DNA from: Paenibacillus harenae DSM 16969
GTDB lineage: Bacteria > Bacillota > Bacilli > Paenibacillales > Paenibacillaceae
Direction of reading: 5' to 3'
Length of the DNA: 64,000 nucleotides
Assembly: GCF_000422465.1 (NCBI RefSeq)
Contig: NZ_AULV01000013.1
Location: 1 to 64,000 of the forward strand
How positions within the stretch are numbered: position 1 is the stretch's first letter; each line of letters begins with the position of its first letter. Below the pieces are notes generated by a model. The model was not told the origin of the DNA and did not search any database. It was given only the letters and a program-made list of their open reading frames with translations. Shown here one piece after another: positions 28,563 to 38,610 of the stretch. The translations under genes and the position numbers were made by a program.

Positions 28563-30020
28563 TTATTTCCTGCCTACGGCCTTCACGGCTTCAAGCAGCT
28601 GAATGTCGTTATTTTTATCCTGAAGCCATTTAATGACCGCTTTCTCAAGCGCTTCCCCGGTCTTCGCATCAACCTGGCCCGTAACAGGCAATCCATGCTC
28701 GGATTGAAATTTGGTTACGGCCTGGGTCGTTTCCGTTCCGTAGTATCCATCCTCGCGTTTCGGATCATAACCAAGACCGTGAAGAATAATTTGTACGCTC
28801 TTCACCTGCTCGCCAAGCATATCCTGCTTCAGCGTCTCCGACATGGAAAGTCTGGCAACCGTGTATAAATCCGGCGGCTTCACTTCGAGATCCGGCTTAA
28901 TGCCGGTCTGGTGGATCCAATTGCCGTTCGGCGTCAGCCACTTGGCAATCGTCATCTTCACGAGGCTTCCGTCGCCCAGCACCTTATTATAGCTGACCTG
29001 CACGGTGCCTTTGCCAAACGACGTTTCACCGACCAGCTTGGCGCCGGCTCCTTCTTTCAGCGCTCCGGCCAATATTTCCGATGCGCTCGCGCTTCCGTTA
29101 TTCATAAGCACGGCAATCGGATACGTTTTGCTCTTGCCTTCCGACACGGTTTTCTCCCGATTCCCATCCCGATCCTCTACCTGTACAATCGTTTTGCCCT
29201 TCGGCATAAAGGATTGGGCAATGTCAATGACGACCGGAAGAATCCCGCCGGGGTTGTTGCGAACATCAAGCACAAGACCCTTCATGCCCTGTCCCTCCAG
29301 CCGTTCCAGCTCTTCCTTAAACCGGTCCGCTGTGTGCAGAGAGAATTGCCTGATCTCGATAATCCCTACGCCGTCTGGCCTCATGCTTCCGTAAACCGTT
29401 TCTACGTCGATATCGTCTCGTATGAGAACGAGCTGTATCGGCTCGGAGAAGCCTGCCCGCTGCACTTGAATTTTTGCCTTGGTTCCTTTAGGACCGCGAA
29501 TTTTCGCGACGGCATCCTGCAAGTTCAAACCGTCGAGCTTCTCCCCGTTAACGGAAAGGAGAATGTCTTTAGCCAGCAAGCCCGAACGTTCGGCTGGCGA
29601 GCCTTTTATCGGAGACACGACGACGATCCGCCCGTTATCCATCGTTACCTCTGCGCCGATTCCCGTGAAAGAGCCTTCAATCGATTCCGAAAAATGCTGC
29701 GCCACGTCCTTCTCCATATAGACGGAGTACGGATCATCCAGCGACGACATCATGCCGCTGACCGCGCCGTCAAGGAGCTCGTCCCGATCAACCTCTTGGT
29801 AATACTTCGTTTCAATTAATTCGAGCACCGCGTTCAGCTTCGTCAGTTCATCTTCTTTCAGCTTGAAGCGTTCCCCTTCGCCGGCAGCCGAAGCAGCGAC
29901 AGCATGCGACGAAGACTCGTCCTGCTTCAGGATCTGATCCGCCACTGTGAGCGTTATGAGCACGGAAGCAACCATCGTCAGCATGACGAACGCGAATACT
30001 GTGCGCCCTTTGAAATGCAC
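28563..30020 (-). CDS. ctpB: S41 C-terminal processing peptidase CtpB
   Basis: A secreted Ser-Lys protease; B. subtilis CtpB cleaves SpoIVFA to trigger sigma-K processing. The start is taken as GTG 30020 (485 residues), because AAGGTGG lies 9 nt ahead; an ATG 21 nt further up has no site. An N-terminal membrane anchor (about 7-27) is followed by a PDZ domain (about 90-165; PIKGSPAERSGLLAKD), the S41 core with the serine in NNGSASASEI and the lysine in TSFGKGTVQ, and a C-terminal peptidoglycan-binding domain (about 400-465; LGYDPKREDGYYG). The terminal wall-binding domain and gene order (ftsE, ftsX, M23, ctpB, minJ) agree with the Bacillus locus. Confidence 0.93.
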   Translation of the reverse strand: MHFKGRTVFAFVMLTMVASVLITLTVADQILKQDESSSHAVAASAAGEGERFKLKEDELTKLNAVLELIETKYYQEVDRDELLDGAVSGMMSSLDDPYSVYMEKDVAQHFSESIEGSFTGIGAEVTMDNGRIVVVSPIKGSPAERSGLLAKDILLSVNGEKLDGLNLQDAVAKIRGPKGTKAKIQVQRAGFSEPIQLVLIRDDIDVETVYGSMRPDGVGIIEIRQFSLHTADRFKEELERLEGQGMKGLVLDVRNNPGGILPVVIDIAQSFMPKGKTIVQVEDRDGNREKTVSEGKSKTYPIAVLMNNGSASASEILAGALKEGAGAKLVGETSFGKGTVQVSYNKVLGDGSLVKMTIAKWLTPNGNWIHQTGIKPDLEVKPPDLYTVARLSMSETLKQDMLGEQVKSVQIILHGLGYDPKREDGYYGTETTQAVTKFQSEHGLPVTGQVDAKTGEALEKAVIKWLQDKNNDIQLLEAVKAVGRK

Positions 30021-30142
30021 CTCTCTACACCACCTTCTCATCTTACACGGTCTTTATTTCAAGACCAACCTAGTATATGACAAGCGGCTTACAATTATTT
30101 GCCTTATACGGTTGTAAGACATAATCCTACCATATCTGGAAG

Positions 30143-30165
30143 AAGGCAGCCACATGGGCTGCCTC
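30143..30165 (-). terminator. Probable terminator after the M23 peptidase gene
   Basis: On the minus strand, GGCAGCC and GGCTGCC (30157-30163 with 30145-30151) form a tight hairpin followed by TTCTTCC. The T-run is weak. It lies 24 bp past the stop. Confidence 0.58.
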
Positions 30166-30188
30166 GGAATGTAAAATAGGAGTGCTGA

Positions 30189-31448
30189 TTATTTTAAATA
30201 GCCGCTTGGGTTAACCGGGGTTTCATTCTTCCGCACCTCGAAATGCAGATGCGGACCGGTTGAATTGCCCGTGCTGCCGACTTCGGCAATTTTTTCGCCT
30301 TTTTTGACGGAATCGCCTTTTTCCACATCGTATCCGCCGTTGCGGATATGCGCGTATAGGGTCCATAAACCGTTGCCATGGTCAATAATAATGCAATTGC
30401 CGTAGGTGCTCCACACTTGAGCGACGATGACGACGCCAGCTTCGGCTGCATAGATGTCGGTGCCTTGCGGAGCGGCGAAGTCGAGGCCCGTATGCGTATG
30501 CCTCTTGCCCGTTATCGGATGGATCCGAGTGCCGAAGGTCGAGCTTATGCGGTAGTTGTCTTTGATCGGCATGCCAAGCCTGCCGCCGGTATAAGGGTTC
30601 GCAATCCGGTTCTTCTCCGCATTCAGCTTGGATACCTCAGAAGCTTTCGCCATAAGCAGCCTCTCCTGCTCCTCGCTAATGCCTTCCAGCTCCTCAAGAT
30701 GCTCGTCGATCTCTGCAAGCTTGCTGTCCAGCTCCTGAATGTTCGCGTTGTAGCTTGCAATCATCTGCTCTTTCTCTTGTTCTTTCTTCACGAGATGCGC
30801 CTGGTATTTCTCCAGCTTGTCATAGATCGCTTTCACTTCGCTGAGCTGCTTCTCCACCTCAGCCTTCTTCACGATGACGAGCTCCTTCTCTTTCTTCTGT
30901 TCCTCCAGAATTTCGCGGTCCTGCGTCAGAATCGACTGCAGCGCGTCGAACCGGTCGATAAAATCGGTAAAGCTCGTGGCGCTGAGCAGAACATCCATAT
31001 AGGACACAAAACCATTGGTGTACATCAGTCTCATGCGGGATTGAAGCAGCTTGTCGCGCTGCACGACACGCTCTTCCGCTTGCTCCAGCTCAAGACCTGT
31101 CTGAAGCACTTCCTCTTCCTTTGCGTCAAGCTCCATTTGCGTCTTCGTTTTATTGATGACGACGTTATCGATCTCGGCCAGAAGCGTATTGATGGACGCT
31201 TTAGCCGCTGCCTTCTGCCCTTCAATATTGTTCTTCTCATTTGCCGCATTCGCTGCTTCGTTCTTTGCGCTTTTCACCTGATGCTGCACATTCGCCGCTT
31301 TACGTTCGGCTTCTCTCATTTCCCGCTTCGCAGCTTCAAGCTGCTTCTGAATGTCCGAGAGGGAAGCCGCTTCCCCGCCTGAAGGCTGCAGGACAAACAC
31401 GGAAACCATCATCACAACGACAAACCATAACCATTTTCTCTTTTTCAC
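30189..31448 (-). CDS. M23 metallopeptidase with long coiled coil (EnvC/CwlO-like FtsEX partner)
   Basis: A secreted peptidoglycan endopeptidase or activator. From GTG 31448 (419 residues; TAGGTGG lies 8 nt ahead, whereas an in-frame GTG directly abutting the ftsX stop lacks a spaced site) it has a signal peptide ending near GGEAA and heptad-rich coiled coil over about 30-275. A LytM/M23 domain follows with the zinc ligands of HTHTGLD and HLHF intact, so it is probably catalytic. The coiled coil followed by M23, directly downstream of ftsEX, is the arrangement by which FtsEX controls a hydrolase (EnvC in E. coli, CwlO in B. subtilis, a different fold). Control by FtsEX here is inferred from this context. 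Confidence 0.9.
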   Translation of the reverse strand: MKKRKWLWFVVVMMVSVFVLQPSGGEAASLSDIQKQLEAAKREMREAERKAANVQHQVKSAKNEAANAANEKNNIEGQKAAAKASINTLLAEIDNVVINKTKTQMELDAKEEEVLQTGLELEQAEERVVQRDKLLQSRMRLMYTNGFVSYMDVLLSATSFTDFIDRFDALQSILTQDREILEEQKKEKELVIVKKAEVEKQLSEVKAIYDKLEKYQAHLVKKEQEKEQMIASYNANIQELDSKLAEIDEHLEELEGISEEQERLLMAKASEVSKLNAEKNRIANPYTGGRLGMPIKDNYRISSTFGTRIHPITGKRHTHTGLDFAAPQGTDIYAAEAGVVIVAQVWSTYGNCIIIDHGNGLWTLYAHIRNGGYDVEKGDSVKKGEKIAEVGSTGNSTGPHLHFEVRKNETPVNPSGYLK

Positions 31449-31460
31449 GCTCTCGCCCAC

Positions 31461-32378
31461 CTACACTTTCAAATACTTTCGTATCGAAATGGTGCTTCCC
31501 CAAATACCGATCAACGTGCCGAGTCCGACGAGAAGCGCTGCGGTCAGCAAGCCGGACTCATCTAAGGTGACAAGCTTAATCATCATCAGTGACATTTCCA
31601 TTTGCGTCAGTTTCACAAGCTGCGCATAACCGATCAAAATCGCGATCGTCGTAATCACGGAGCTAATAATTCCAATAAGAGCGCCTTCGATAAAGAACGG
31701 CCAGCGGATAAACGAATTTGTAGCGCCCACCAGCTTCATAATGCCGATCTCGCGGCGTCTTGCCAAAATCGTCATTTTGATCGTATTTGAAATAAGGAAC
31801 ATCGCGGTTACCGATAATCCGATCACGATCACGATACCGATATTCCGTACGGCATTCGTAATTTTGAACAAGGTTTCAACCGTACCTTGCCCGTATTTGA
31901 TTTTTGCGATAGGCGCCAGCTCATCCGCTTTGTTGATCGCGTCGATCTGCTGTGCCGCCGATTCAATGGTTTGCGGATCGTATACCTCAACCGTGAAGGA
32001 GTCCGGAAGCGGATTTTTTTCATTCTCATAACCTTCAAGCAAATCCTTATTGTCCTCGCCCAGGTTTTTGCGGAGAAGCTCAAGCCCCTCTTCCTTGGAT
32101 ACGAACGTCACCTTGCTGACTTCGGCCAGATTGCCGATCTTGTTCTGCAGCTCCGTCATCTTCGCTTGGTCGACGTTCAATTGCAGGTATACGCGAATTT
32201 GCACTTGGCTTTCCATTTGCCCTGCCATCGAATTCACGTTCAGCGCTAGTAAAAAGAAGGTTCCTAATATGAAAAGCGATATGAATATCGAGCTCATGGA
32301 TGCGAATGACATCCAGCCGTTTCGGATAATGTTTTTGGCGCCTTCCCGAAAATGCCGGAGTAACGTGCTAAATTTCAT
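31461..32378 (-). CDS. ftsX: Cell division ABC transporter permease-like protein FtsX
   Basis: This membrane partner of FtsE transmits ATP hydrolysis to an extracellular peptidoglycan hydrolase. At 305 residues from ATG 32378 (GAGGGGAG upstream), it has one N-terminal transmembrane helix (MSSIFISLFILGTFFLLAL), an extracytoplasmic domain of about 100 residues, then three helices in the FtsX/MacB-type C-terminal domain (RREIGIMKLVGAT is the coupling segment). It overlaps the ftsE end by 11 bp and its stop is 12 nt before the chosen start of the M23 gene, so translation of the three is tightly coupled. Confidence 0.95.
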   Translation of the reverse strand: MKFSTLLRHFREGAKNIIRNGWMSFASMSSIFISLFILGTFFLLALNVNSMAGQMESQVQIRVYLQLNVDQAKMTELQNKIGNLAEVSKVTFVSKEEGLELLRKNLGEDNKDLLEGYENEKNPLPDSFTVEVYDPQTIESAAQQIDAINKADELAPIAKIKYGQGTVETLFKITNAVRNIGIVIVIGLSVTAMFLISNTIKMTILARRREIGIMKLVGATNSFIRWPFFIEGALIGIISSVITTIAILIGYAQLVKLTQMEMSLMMIKLVTLDESGLLTAALLVGLGTLIGIWGSTISIRKYLKV

Positions 32379-33054
32379 AGCCGTACTCCCCTCTTGCTTC
32401 ATCTCGAACGATATCGCCGTTCTCGATTGCAATGACCCGCTTGCGCATGGAGTTGACGATATCCCTGTTGTGTGTCGCCATTACGATGGTCGCGCCTCTA
32501 AAATTAATTTCTTCGAGCAAATTCATTATGCCGAGCGATGTTTCCGGATCCAGGTTGCCCGTAGGCTCGTCCGCTACGATTACGGACGGATTATTGACGA
32601 TCGCCCGAGCGATCGAGACGCGCTGCTGTTCACCACCGGACAGCTGGGCCGGAAGGCTTGCGTGCTTATGCTTAAGACCTACAAGCTCGAGCACCTCCAT
32701 CGTCCGCTTCTTCATAATGCGCCGGGGAGCTTCTATGACCTCCATGGCGAAAGCGACGTTTTCAAACACCGTTAATTTGGGCAGCAGCCTGAAATCTTGG
32801 AAGATAACGCCGATATTCCGGCGGACGAATGGAATTTTTCGGGGCTTCAGCTTGCCGATATTAAAACCGTTTACGGAGATTTGCCCTTTCGTCGGCACTT
32901 CTTCGCGGTAGATAAGTTTCATAAACGTTGACTTGCCTGCGCCGGACGGTCCAACCAAATATACAAATTCATTGCGATCTATACGAACTGAGACGCCTCG
33001 CAGTGCATGCGTCCCGTCGGTGTACGTTTTCCAGATGTCTTGCATCTCAATCAC
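32368..33054 (-). CDS. ftsE: Cell division ATP-binding protein FtsE
   Basis: ABC ATPase of the FtsEX complex, 228 residues. Walker A is GPSGAGKST (about 36-44), the signature [14 protein letters not shown], Walker [13 protein letters not shown] and the switch histidine in MATHN. The start is GTG 33054, with AACAGGATG upstream; an ATG three codons later is possible. First gene of ftsE-ftsX-M23 and probably ctpB. The 240-bp gap to the divergent VanW gene should hold promoters for both, but none stands out by eye. Confidence 0.96.
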   Translation of the reverse strand: MIEMQDIWKTYTDGTHALRGVSVRIDRNEFVYLVGPSGAGKSTFMKLIYREEVPTKGQISVNGFNIGKLKPRKIPFVRRNIGVIFQDFRLLPKLTVFENVAFAMEVIEAPRRIMKKRTMEVLELVGLKHKHASLPAQLSGGEQQRVSIARAIVNNPSVIVADEPTGNLDPETSLGIMNLLEEINFRGATIVMATHNRDIVNSMRKRVIAIENGDIVRDEARGEYGYEI

Positions 33055-33296
33055 ATTATCACATCCTGTTAAGAGTCAGTTGTACTATTTCGACAGTTTG
33101 TGCTGAATTCCTTCATAAGAAGCTGTTTTTCTCATTTCTCACAAATCTCATTATTCTATTATTTGTCGAAAACGGTTCGAACGCATGAGGCATTACTCAC
33201 ATCCGGCTGTTGTTATTTAGACAATCATTGCATTCAAAAAACGCATCTGCCTGCATATACATGTAAGACTGTCTTATTTCTATCGCGCAGGAAGGA

Positions 33297-34736
33297 GTGA
33301 TTCTTATCTTAAAACGGATACACATCGGAATTATCGTTCTCTCATCGCTTCTGCTAGCAGCTGCCGTCGGTTGGGGTTTTGTATCGAATTACGCGAATCA
33401 GAGCACAGTTCCCGCCGAAGCGGATGCGGCCGGCATTCCCATTGGAGGCATGCCGATCGTCAATGCCTTGAAGCTGCTCGAGCAATACGAGGAATCGCTG
33501 ATGAAGCGCACAGTTACCATTCATGCATCGACTGAGGCGAATGACAGCAAGAAGTGGACCGCCGCCGAGCTCGGCTATCGCGCTGAATTCATCGGCGTCC
33601 GTGATGCATTAGCGAAGCTGAAGGAAGGCGATCTATGGGATCGCGCCGTTCATCGTTACCGTTTCCAGAAGTCTTATGTGCTGGTGCAAAATTGGAACCG
33701 CGATGCTCTCGATGCCGCCATCCGCAAGCAGTGGAGCTGGCTCGAAAAAAATGAAGCCAAAAATGCTTCCCGCACCATAACCGATAACGATGAAGTGGTC
33801 TATGTGCCGCATGCCGTTGCTTACCGGCTTGACATTGTACCGCTGCTTGATGAGGTCGACCAGTGGATTGTGCTGGAGAAGGAAGAAATCGGGGCAGCCG
33901 TGGATGAAGCGTATGAAGCCGAGCTTCCAATTGCCGTAATATACCCTGAGGTTACGCTGGAAGGGTTGAAGGATGAGGGAATCGATCGTAAGATTATCGA
34001 ATTCTCGACGGATTTCCGTACGAGCGCGGAAGGACGGGCATATAACGTCACCGTTACCGCCGAGGCGCTTCATGACTGGCATCTGGCGCCCGGTGAAGTG
34101 TTCGAATACGGCAAGCTGATCGCACGCGCGGAGGAGCTTTATGAGTATCGGGAAGCTCCGGTCATCTTGAACGGCAAGCTGGTGCCGGGGATCGGGGGCG
34201 GGATCTGCCAAGTATCCAGCACCCTTTATAACGCGGTTTTGCGCTCCGGCTTAGAAATCGTAGAACGGCGCAACCATTCCCTGCCGGTCGCCTATTTGCC
34301 GCTCGGGCAGGATGCGACTTATGCGGGCGGCGCCATCAATTTCCGATTTAAAAATACGACCGGCAAGCATCTCATTATCCGCACCGAGGTGAAGGACCGG
34401 CAGTTGACCGTGAAACTGTTTGGTACGATGCCGGATAACGTTCGTTACGATGTGGAATCGGTCACGCTGAAAACGGTTGAACCTTCTGTTCAGGAAACCG
34501 TGAATGCCAAACTCTCCCCCGGACAAAAAGTAACGGTCGAAAAAGGGAAGCCGGGCTACGTTGTGGATACCTATCGCACGCTAGTGCGTAACGGTGAAGT
34601 CGTATCGCGTGAAAAAGTTTCCCGCGACACGTACAGAGCACAGCCCACTCTCGTTGAAGTCGGACCCATGACTGGCGGACCGGCGCCGACGCCAACTCCT
34701 GAGCCGGAAGAGCCGCTGCTGGAGGACGGGGTATAG
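33297..34736 (+). CDS. VanW-family exported protein with PG-binding and G5 domains
   Basis: A 479-residue envelope protein with an N-terminal membrane or signal segment (IGIIVLSSLLLAAAVGWGFV). A YoaR-like putative peptidoglycan-binding domain (about 85-225) follows, then the VanW domain (about 240-370; GGGICQVSSTLYNAVLRSG and NHSLPVAYLPLGQDAT), a G5 domain (about 395-455) and a Pro/Glu-rich tail. VanW proteins occur in some vancomycin resistance clusters but their activity is unknown, and the protein does not by itself mean resistance. The start is unclear: GTG 33297 directly abuts AGGAAGGA with no spacer, while properly spaced codons further on are ATT or ATC. It is monocistronic. Confidence 0.88.
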   Translation: MILILKRIHIGIIVLSSLLLAAAVGWGFVSNYANQSTVPAEADAAGIPIGGMPIVNALKLLEQYEESLMKRTVTIHASTEANDSKKWTAAELGYRAEFIGVRDALAKLKEGDLWDRAVHRYRFQKSYVLVQNWNRDALDAAIRKQWSWLEKNEAKNASRTITDNDEVVYVPHAVAYRLDIVPLLDEVDQWIVLEKEEIGAAVDEAYEAELPIAVIYPEVTLEGLKDEGIDRKIIEFSTDFRTSAEGRAYNVTVTAEALHDWHLAPGEVFEYGKLIARAEELYEYREAPVILNGKLVPGIGGGICQVSSTLYNAVLRSGLEIVERRNHSLPVAYLPLGQDATYAGGAINFRFKNTTGKHLIIRTEVKDRQLTVKLFGTMPDNVRYDVESVTLKTVEPSVQETVNAKLSPGQKVTVEKGKPGYVVDTYRTLVRNGEVVSREKVSRDTYRAQPTLVEVGPMTGGPAPTPTPEPEEPLLEDGV

Positions 34737-34801
34737 GCTGCCTTATGCCGGGATGCAGTGAATTTCACTGGCCCTCATGTCCAATTTCCGGTGTTATGCG
34801 C

Positions 34802-34822
34802 TTGGCCACTCCGGGAGGCCAA
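34802..34822. terminator. Small hairpin after the VanW gene
   Basis: TTGGCC and GGCCAA flank a 9-nt loop, 65 bp past the VanW stop. No T-run follows; the stronger terminator is just downstream, so this may only assist it. Confidence 0.35.
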
Positions 34823-34828
34823 CAATAC

Positions 34829-34877
34829 AAAAAACAGCTCAGCTGCGGCCGAATCCGGCTGCTGCTGAGCTGTTTTT
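34829..34877. terminator. Bidirectional terminator between VanW gene and argH
   Basis: AAAAACAGCTCAGC ... GCTGAGCTGTTTTT, with further pairing of GGCC and GGCT-type inner sequence, is flanked by A- and T-runs. It ends the arg operon (argH stop at 34899) and the plus-strand VanW gene. Confidence 0.9.
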
Positions 34878-34898
34878 CAATACATGGCTTGCATTTGA

Positions 34899-36314
34899 TT
34901 ATCTGCTGCGCTCCAAATACTCGGTTACCCATGCGGCCGTCGTTTCAAGCGCTTGATCGGCGCGGCCGATCGCATCCTGCACCTGCGTTTTCGCCGTTCC
35001 GCCGTAAACGTTACGCGCATTGACGACCTGTTCCGGCTGCAGAACTTCATAGATCCGGTCGTCGAACAGCGTTGAGAACTTTTTGAACTCTTCCAGCGTC
35101 AGATCGAGCAAATACTTGTTCTGCTCAATGCAGTAAAGCACCGTTTTGCCGATCACTTCATGCGCTTGACGGAATGGAAGACCTTTGTTCACGAGGAAGT
35201 CCGCGATATCCGTTGCATTCGAGAAATCCTGATTGACCGCTTGGCGCATCCGGTCCTTGTTGACCTTCATCGTTGCGATCATCGGCGCGAACAGCTGAAG
35301 CGCGCCCTGCAGCGTCTTCACCGTATCGAACATGCCTTCCTTGTCCTCCTGCATATCCTTGTTGTATGCAAGCGGCAGCGACTTCAGCACGGTCAGAAGA
35401 CCGACGAGATTGCCGTATACGCGGCCTGTCTTGCCGCGGACGAGCTCCGGAACGTCCGGATTTTTCTTCTGCGGCATAATGCTGCTTCCCGTGCAGAAAG
35501 CATCGTCCAGCTCTACAAAGTTGAACTCCGTGCTCGACCACATAATGAGTTCTTCGCTAAGGCGGGACAGGTGCATCATGATGATCGACGCATCCGACAG
35601 AAATTCCAGAATAAAGTCGCGGTCGCTTACCGCATCCAGACTGTTCTCGTATACGCGGTCAAACTTCAACTGGCTTGCTGTGAAATGACGGTCGATCGGA
35701 AACGTCGTCCCCGCCAAAGCCCCCGCTCCGAGCGGCAGCACGTTGATGCGTTTGTAGCTGTCCTGCAAGCGCTCGATATCGCGTCCGAACATCGATACAT
35801 ACGCCATCAGATGATGCGCGAACAGGATTGGCTGCGCGCGCTGCAAATGCGTGTAGCCCGGCACAATCGTGTCGATATTGGACTTTGCCTGTTCAATAAG
35901 CGCCGCTTGCAGCTTGTGCAGCATGTCGACGAATTCGACAACGCGCTTGCGCAGCCACAAGTGCATATCCGTCGCCACCTGGTCGTTGCGGCTGCGCCCG
36001 GTATGAAGCTTGCCGCCGACGGAGCCGACGTCATCGATCAGCGTCTTCTCGATATTCATGTGAATATCTTCGTCTCCGATCGAGAACTCGATATCATCGC
36101 GCTTGATGCGCTGCAGGACGCGGTGCAAGCCGTCCTTGATTTTCTCGACGTCGTCGGCCGGCAGGATGCCCTGCTTGCCAAGCATCGTCACATGCGCCAG
36201 GCTGCCTTGAATATCTTCTTCCGCCAGCTCTTTGTCGAACATAATCGAAGCCGTATATTCCTCTACCAATTGATCCGTTTTTTTCGTAAAACGGCCGCCC
36301 CATAATTTACTCAC
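34899..36314 (-). CDS. argH: Argininosuccinate lyase
   Basis: This enzyme splits argininosuccinate into arginine and fumarate, the last step of arginine synthesis. The likely start is GTG 36314 (471 residues, SKLWGGRF at the N-terminus as in the family), although its AAGGGAG site is 12 nt away. The lyase signature [12 protein letters not shown] carries the catalytic serine loop; [12 protein letters not shown] and HTGRS-type substrate contacts are present. Last gene of argCJBDFGH; it begins 26 bp after argG. Confidence 0.97.
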   Translation of the reverse strand: MSKLWGGRFTKKTDQLVEEYTASIMFDKELAEEDIQGSLAHVTMLGKQGILPADDVEKIKDGLHRVLQRIKRDDIEFSIGDEDIHMNIEKTLIDDVGSVGGKLHTGRSRNDQVATDMHLWLRKRVVEFVDMLHKLQAALIEQAKSNIDTIVPGYTHLQRAQPILFAHHLMAYVSMFGRDIERLQDSYKRINVLPLGAGALAGTTFPIDRHFTASQLKFDRVYENSLDAVSDRDFILEFLSDASIIMMHLSRLSEELIMWSSTEFNFVELDDAFCTGSSIMPQKKNPDVPELVRGKTGRVYGNLVGLLTVLKSLPLAYNKDMQEDKEGMFDTVKTLQGALQLFAPMIATMKVNKDRMRQAVNQDFSNATDIADFLVNKGLPFRQAHEVIGKTVLYCIEQNKYLLDLTLEEFKKFSTLFDDRIYEVLQPEQVVNARNVYGGTAKTQVQDAIGRADQALETTAAWVTEYLERSR

Positions 36315-36340
36315 TGGTTCGTTACACTCCCTTGTCAAGC

Positions 36341-37570
36341 TTACTTATTCGTCACTGCGGATGATACTTTAAGGCGCAGCGCGTTCAGACGGATAAAACC
36401 GGTTGCATCGCCTTGATCGTACGCTTGCGTAGGGTCCGCTTCCATGGTCGCGATGTCGGGATTGTATAGACTAACCGGACTTTGAACGCCCGCTCCGATG
36501 ACGTTGCCTTTGTACAGCTTCAGGCGGACAACGCCGCTTACATTCTTCTGCGATTCGGTTACGAGCGCTTGAAGGGCTAGGCGCTCCGGCGCGAACCAGA
36601 AGCCGTTATATACGAGCTGGCTGTATTTGGCGATTAAGGAGTCGCGAAGATGCATAACCTCGCGGTCCATTGTGAGTGATTCCATTTTGCGGTGCGCAGT
36701 GAACAGAATCGTGCCGCCCGGCGTTTCATACACGCCGCGGCTCTTCATGCCGACGAAACGGTTCTCTACCATATCGACACGTCCGATGCCGTGCTTGCCC
36801 CCAAGCTCGTTCAATGTCTTCATTACTTCTAACGGGCTGTGCGACTTGCCGTTGATTGCCGTGCAGTTGCCGGCTTCGAACGTAAGCTCTACATATTCCG
36901 CTTGATCCGGCGCTCTCTCGGGAGATACGCTCAGGACGTACATGCTCTCGTTTTCCTCGGAGCTCGGGTCAAACCATGGATCCTCCAGCATGCCGCTTTC
37001 AAAGCTGATGTGCAGCAGGTTGCGATCCGTCGAATACGGCTTAGCGGCGGATGCCGTAACCGGAATGCCGTGCTTCTCCGCATAGGCGATCATCTCCGCG
37101 CGGCCCGGGAACTGCTCGCGGAACGCCTCAAGTCGCCAAGGCGCGATAACGCCGATTTCCGGTGCCAATGCGGCAGCCGTGAGCTCGAAGCGCACTTGGT
37201 CATTTCCTTTGCCTGTAGCGCCATGGGCAATCGCCGTAGCGCCTTCCGCACGGGCGATGTCAACCATTCGCTTCGCAATTAACGGGCGTGCAATCGAAGT
37301 GCCGAGAAGATATTGTCCCTCGTACATCGTACCCGCCTGGAACATGGGATAGATAAAGTCCTTTGCGAACTCGCCCTGCAGATCATCGATGTACACCTTT
37401 GACGCGCCGGTTGCGAGCGCTTTTGCCTCCAGGCCGTCAAGCTCGTCCTTCTGGCCGATATCCGCCGTAAACGCGATGATTTCGGCATCGTATGTTTCTT
37501 TCAGCCATTTGAGAATAACCGATGTATCCAAGCCGCCGGAATAAGCCAGCACGATTTTTTCTTTTGCCAT
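36341..37570 (-). CDS. argG: Argininosuccinate synthase
   Basis: This enzyme joins citrulline and aspartate using ATP to give argininosuccinate. At 409 residues, it has the N-type ATP pyrophosphatase P-loop AYSGGLDTS (about 9-17), and [12 protein letters not shown] is the citrulline/aspartate-binding region. The start ATG follows GAAGGGAAG. It lies between argF and argH in the same operon, 49 bp after the argF stop. Confidence 0.98.
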   Translation of the reverse strand: MAKEKIVLAYSGGLDTSVILKWLKETYDAEIIAFTADIGQKDELDGLEAKALATGASKVYIDDLQGEFAKDFIYPMFQAGTMYEGQYLLGTSIARPLIAKRMVDIARAEGATAIAHGATGKGNDQVRFELTAAALAPEIGVIAPWRLEAFREQFPGRAEMIAYAEKHGIPVTASAAKPYSTDRNLLHISFESGMLEDPWFDPSSEENESMYVLSVSPERAPDQAEYVELTFEAGNCTAINGKSHSPLEVMKTLNELGGKHGIGRVDMVENRFVGMKSRGVYETPGGTILFTAHRKMESLTMDREVMHLRDSLIAKYSQLVYNGFWFAPERLALQALVTESQKNVSGVVRLKLYKGNVIGAGVQSPVSLYNPDIATMEADPTQAYDQGDATGFIRLNALRLKVSSAVTNK

Positions 37571-37619
37571 AATGATCGAAAACTTCCCTTCGAATGAATT
37601 TATTTATGCGAAAAACGAA

Positions 37620-38579
37620 TTAGGACATAATCGCGGCCATAATCGCCTTTTGCGCATGGAGACGGTTTTCAGCCTGATCGAAAATAACCGAACTTTGCCC
37701 GTCGATAACCCCTTCGCTCACTTCTTCCCCGCGGTGCGCAGGCAGGCAGTGCATGAACAGGTAATCCTTCTTCGCGTATTTCGTTAATTCTTCGTTCACC
37801 TGGTAAGCGGCAAAAGCCATCTCGCGTTCCTTCTGCTCCGCTTCCTGTCCCATGCTCGCCCACACGTCCGTATATACGATATCCGCGTCAGCAATCGCTT
37901 CCTTCGGATCTCGGCAAATATGGATTTGCGAGCCGGTCTCGGTTGCATGGTCCTTCGTTTGCTTGATGATATCGGCATCCGGCTCGTATCCCTCCGGCGT
38001 TGCAACCGACATGTTCATGCCGAGCTTAGCCGCCCCCATCATAAGCGAGTGCACGACATTGTTGCCGTCGCCGATGTAAGCGATCTTCAGGCCATCCAGG
38101 CGGCCTTTGTGCTCCAGCACCGTCTGATAGTCGGCAAGCGCCTGACAAGGGTGAGACAGATCGGTCAAACCGTTAATGACGGGAATCGTCGCGCCGCGGG
38201 CAAGCTCAACCACTTTGCGATGCTCGAACGTCCGGATCATAATGCCGTCCAGATAACGGGACAGCACCTGCGCCGTATCCCAGATCGGCTCGCCGCGCCC
38301 GATTTGCAAATCGTTGCCGCTGAGGAATAGTCCTTGACCGCCTAGCTGGTAGATGCCAACCTCAAACGATACGCGCGTACGCGTGGACGATTTCTCGAAA
38401 ATCATGCCAAGCGTTTTGTTCTTCAGCAGCTGGTGAGTCTCGCCTGCTTTCTGCTTTCTCTTCAGGTCGATCGCAAGATCGATCAAGTAACGGATTTCCT
38501 CCGGCGTAAAGTCTACCAGCATTAGAAAATCGCGGCCTTTCAAGCTTAGCGCCAATTCCTCGTTCAATGTTCCTTGCAT
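37620..38579 (-). CDS. argF: Ornithine carbamoyltransferase
   Basis: This enzyme transfers a carbamoyl group from carbamoyl phosphate to ornithine, giving citrulline. At 319 residues it shows the carbamoyl-phosphate motif EKSSTRTRVSFEVG, the HPCQALADYQT motif and the ornithine-site HCLPAHRGEEV near the C-terminus. GGAGGG precedes the ATG. carAB is not in this operon, so carbamoyl phosphate must come from elsewhere. Confidence 0.98.
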   Translation of the reverse strand: MQGTLNEELALSLKGRDFLMLVDFTPEEIRYLIDLAIDLKRKQKAGETHQLLKNKTLGMIFEKSSTRTRVSFEVGIYQLGGQGLFLSGNDLQIGRGEPIWDTAQVLSRYLDGIMIRTFEHRKVVELARGATIPVINGLTDLSHPCQALADYQTVLEHKGRLDGLKIAYIGDGNNVVHSLMMGAAKLGMNMSVATPEGYEPDADIIKQTKDHATETGSQIHICRDPKEAIADADIVYTDVWASMGQEAEQKEREMAFAAYQVNEELTKYAKKDYLFMHCLPAHRGEEVSEGVIDGQSSVIFDQAENRLHAQKAIMAAIMS

Positions 38580-38610
38580 GGAAACGCCCTCCTTCTGGTT
38601 GAAGCTCTAT

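Noticed and set aside
33297..34736. Vancomycin resistance locus
   Set aside because: VanW proteins are widespread in Firmicutes, and no van ligase, dehydrogenase or two-component genes are present.
35160..36305. A 381-codon open frame on the plus strand
   Set aside because: Antisense to argH; no domain and no initiation signal.
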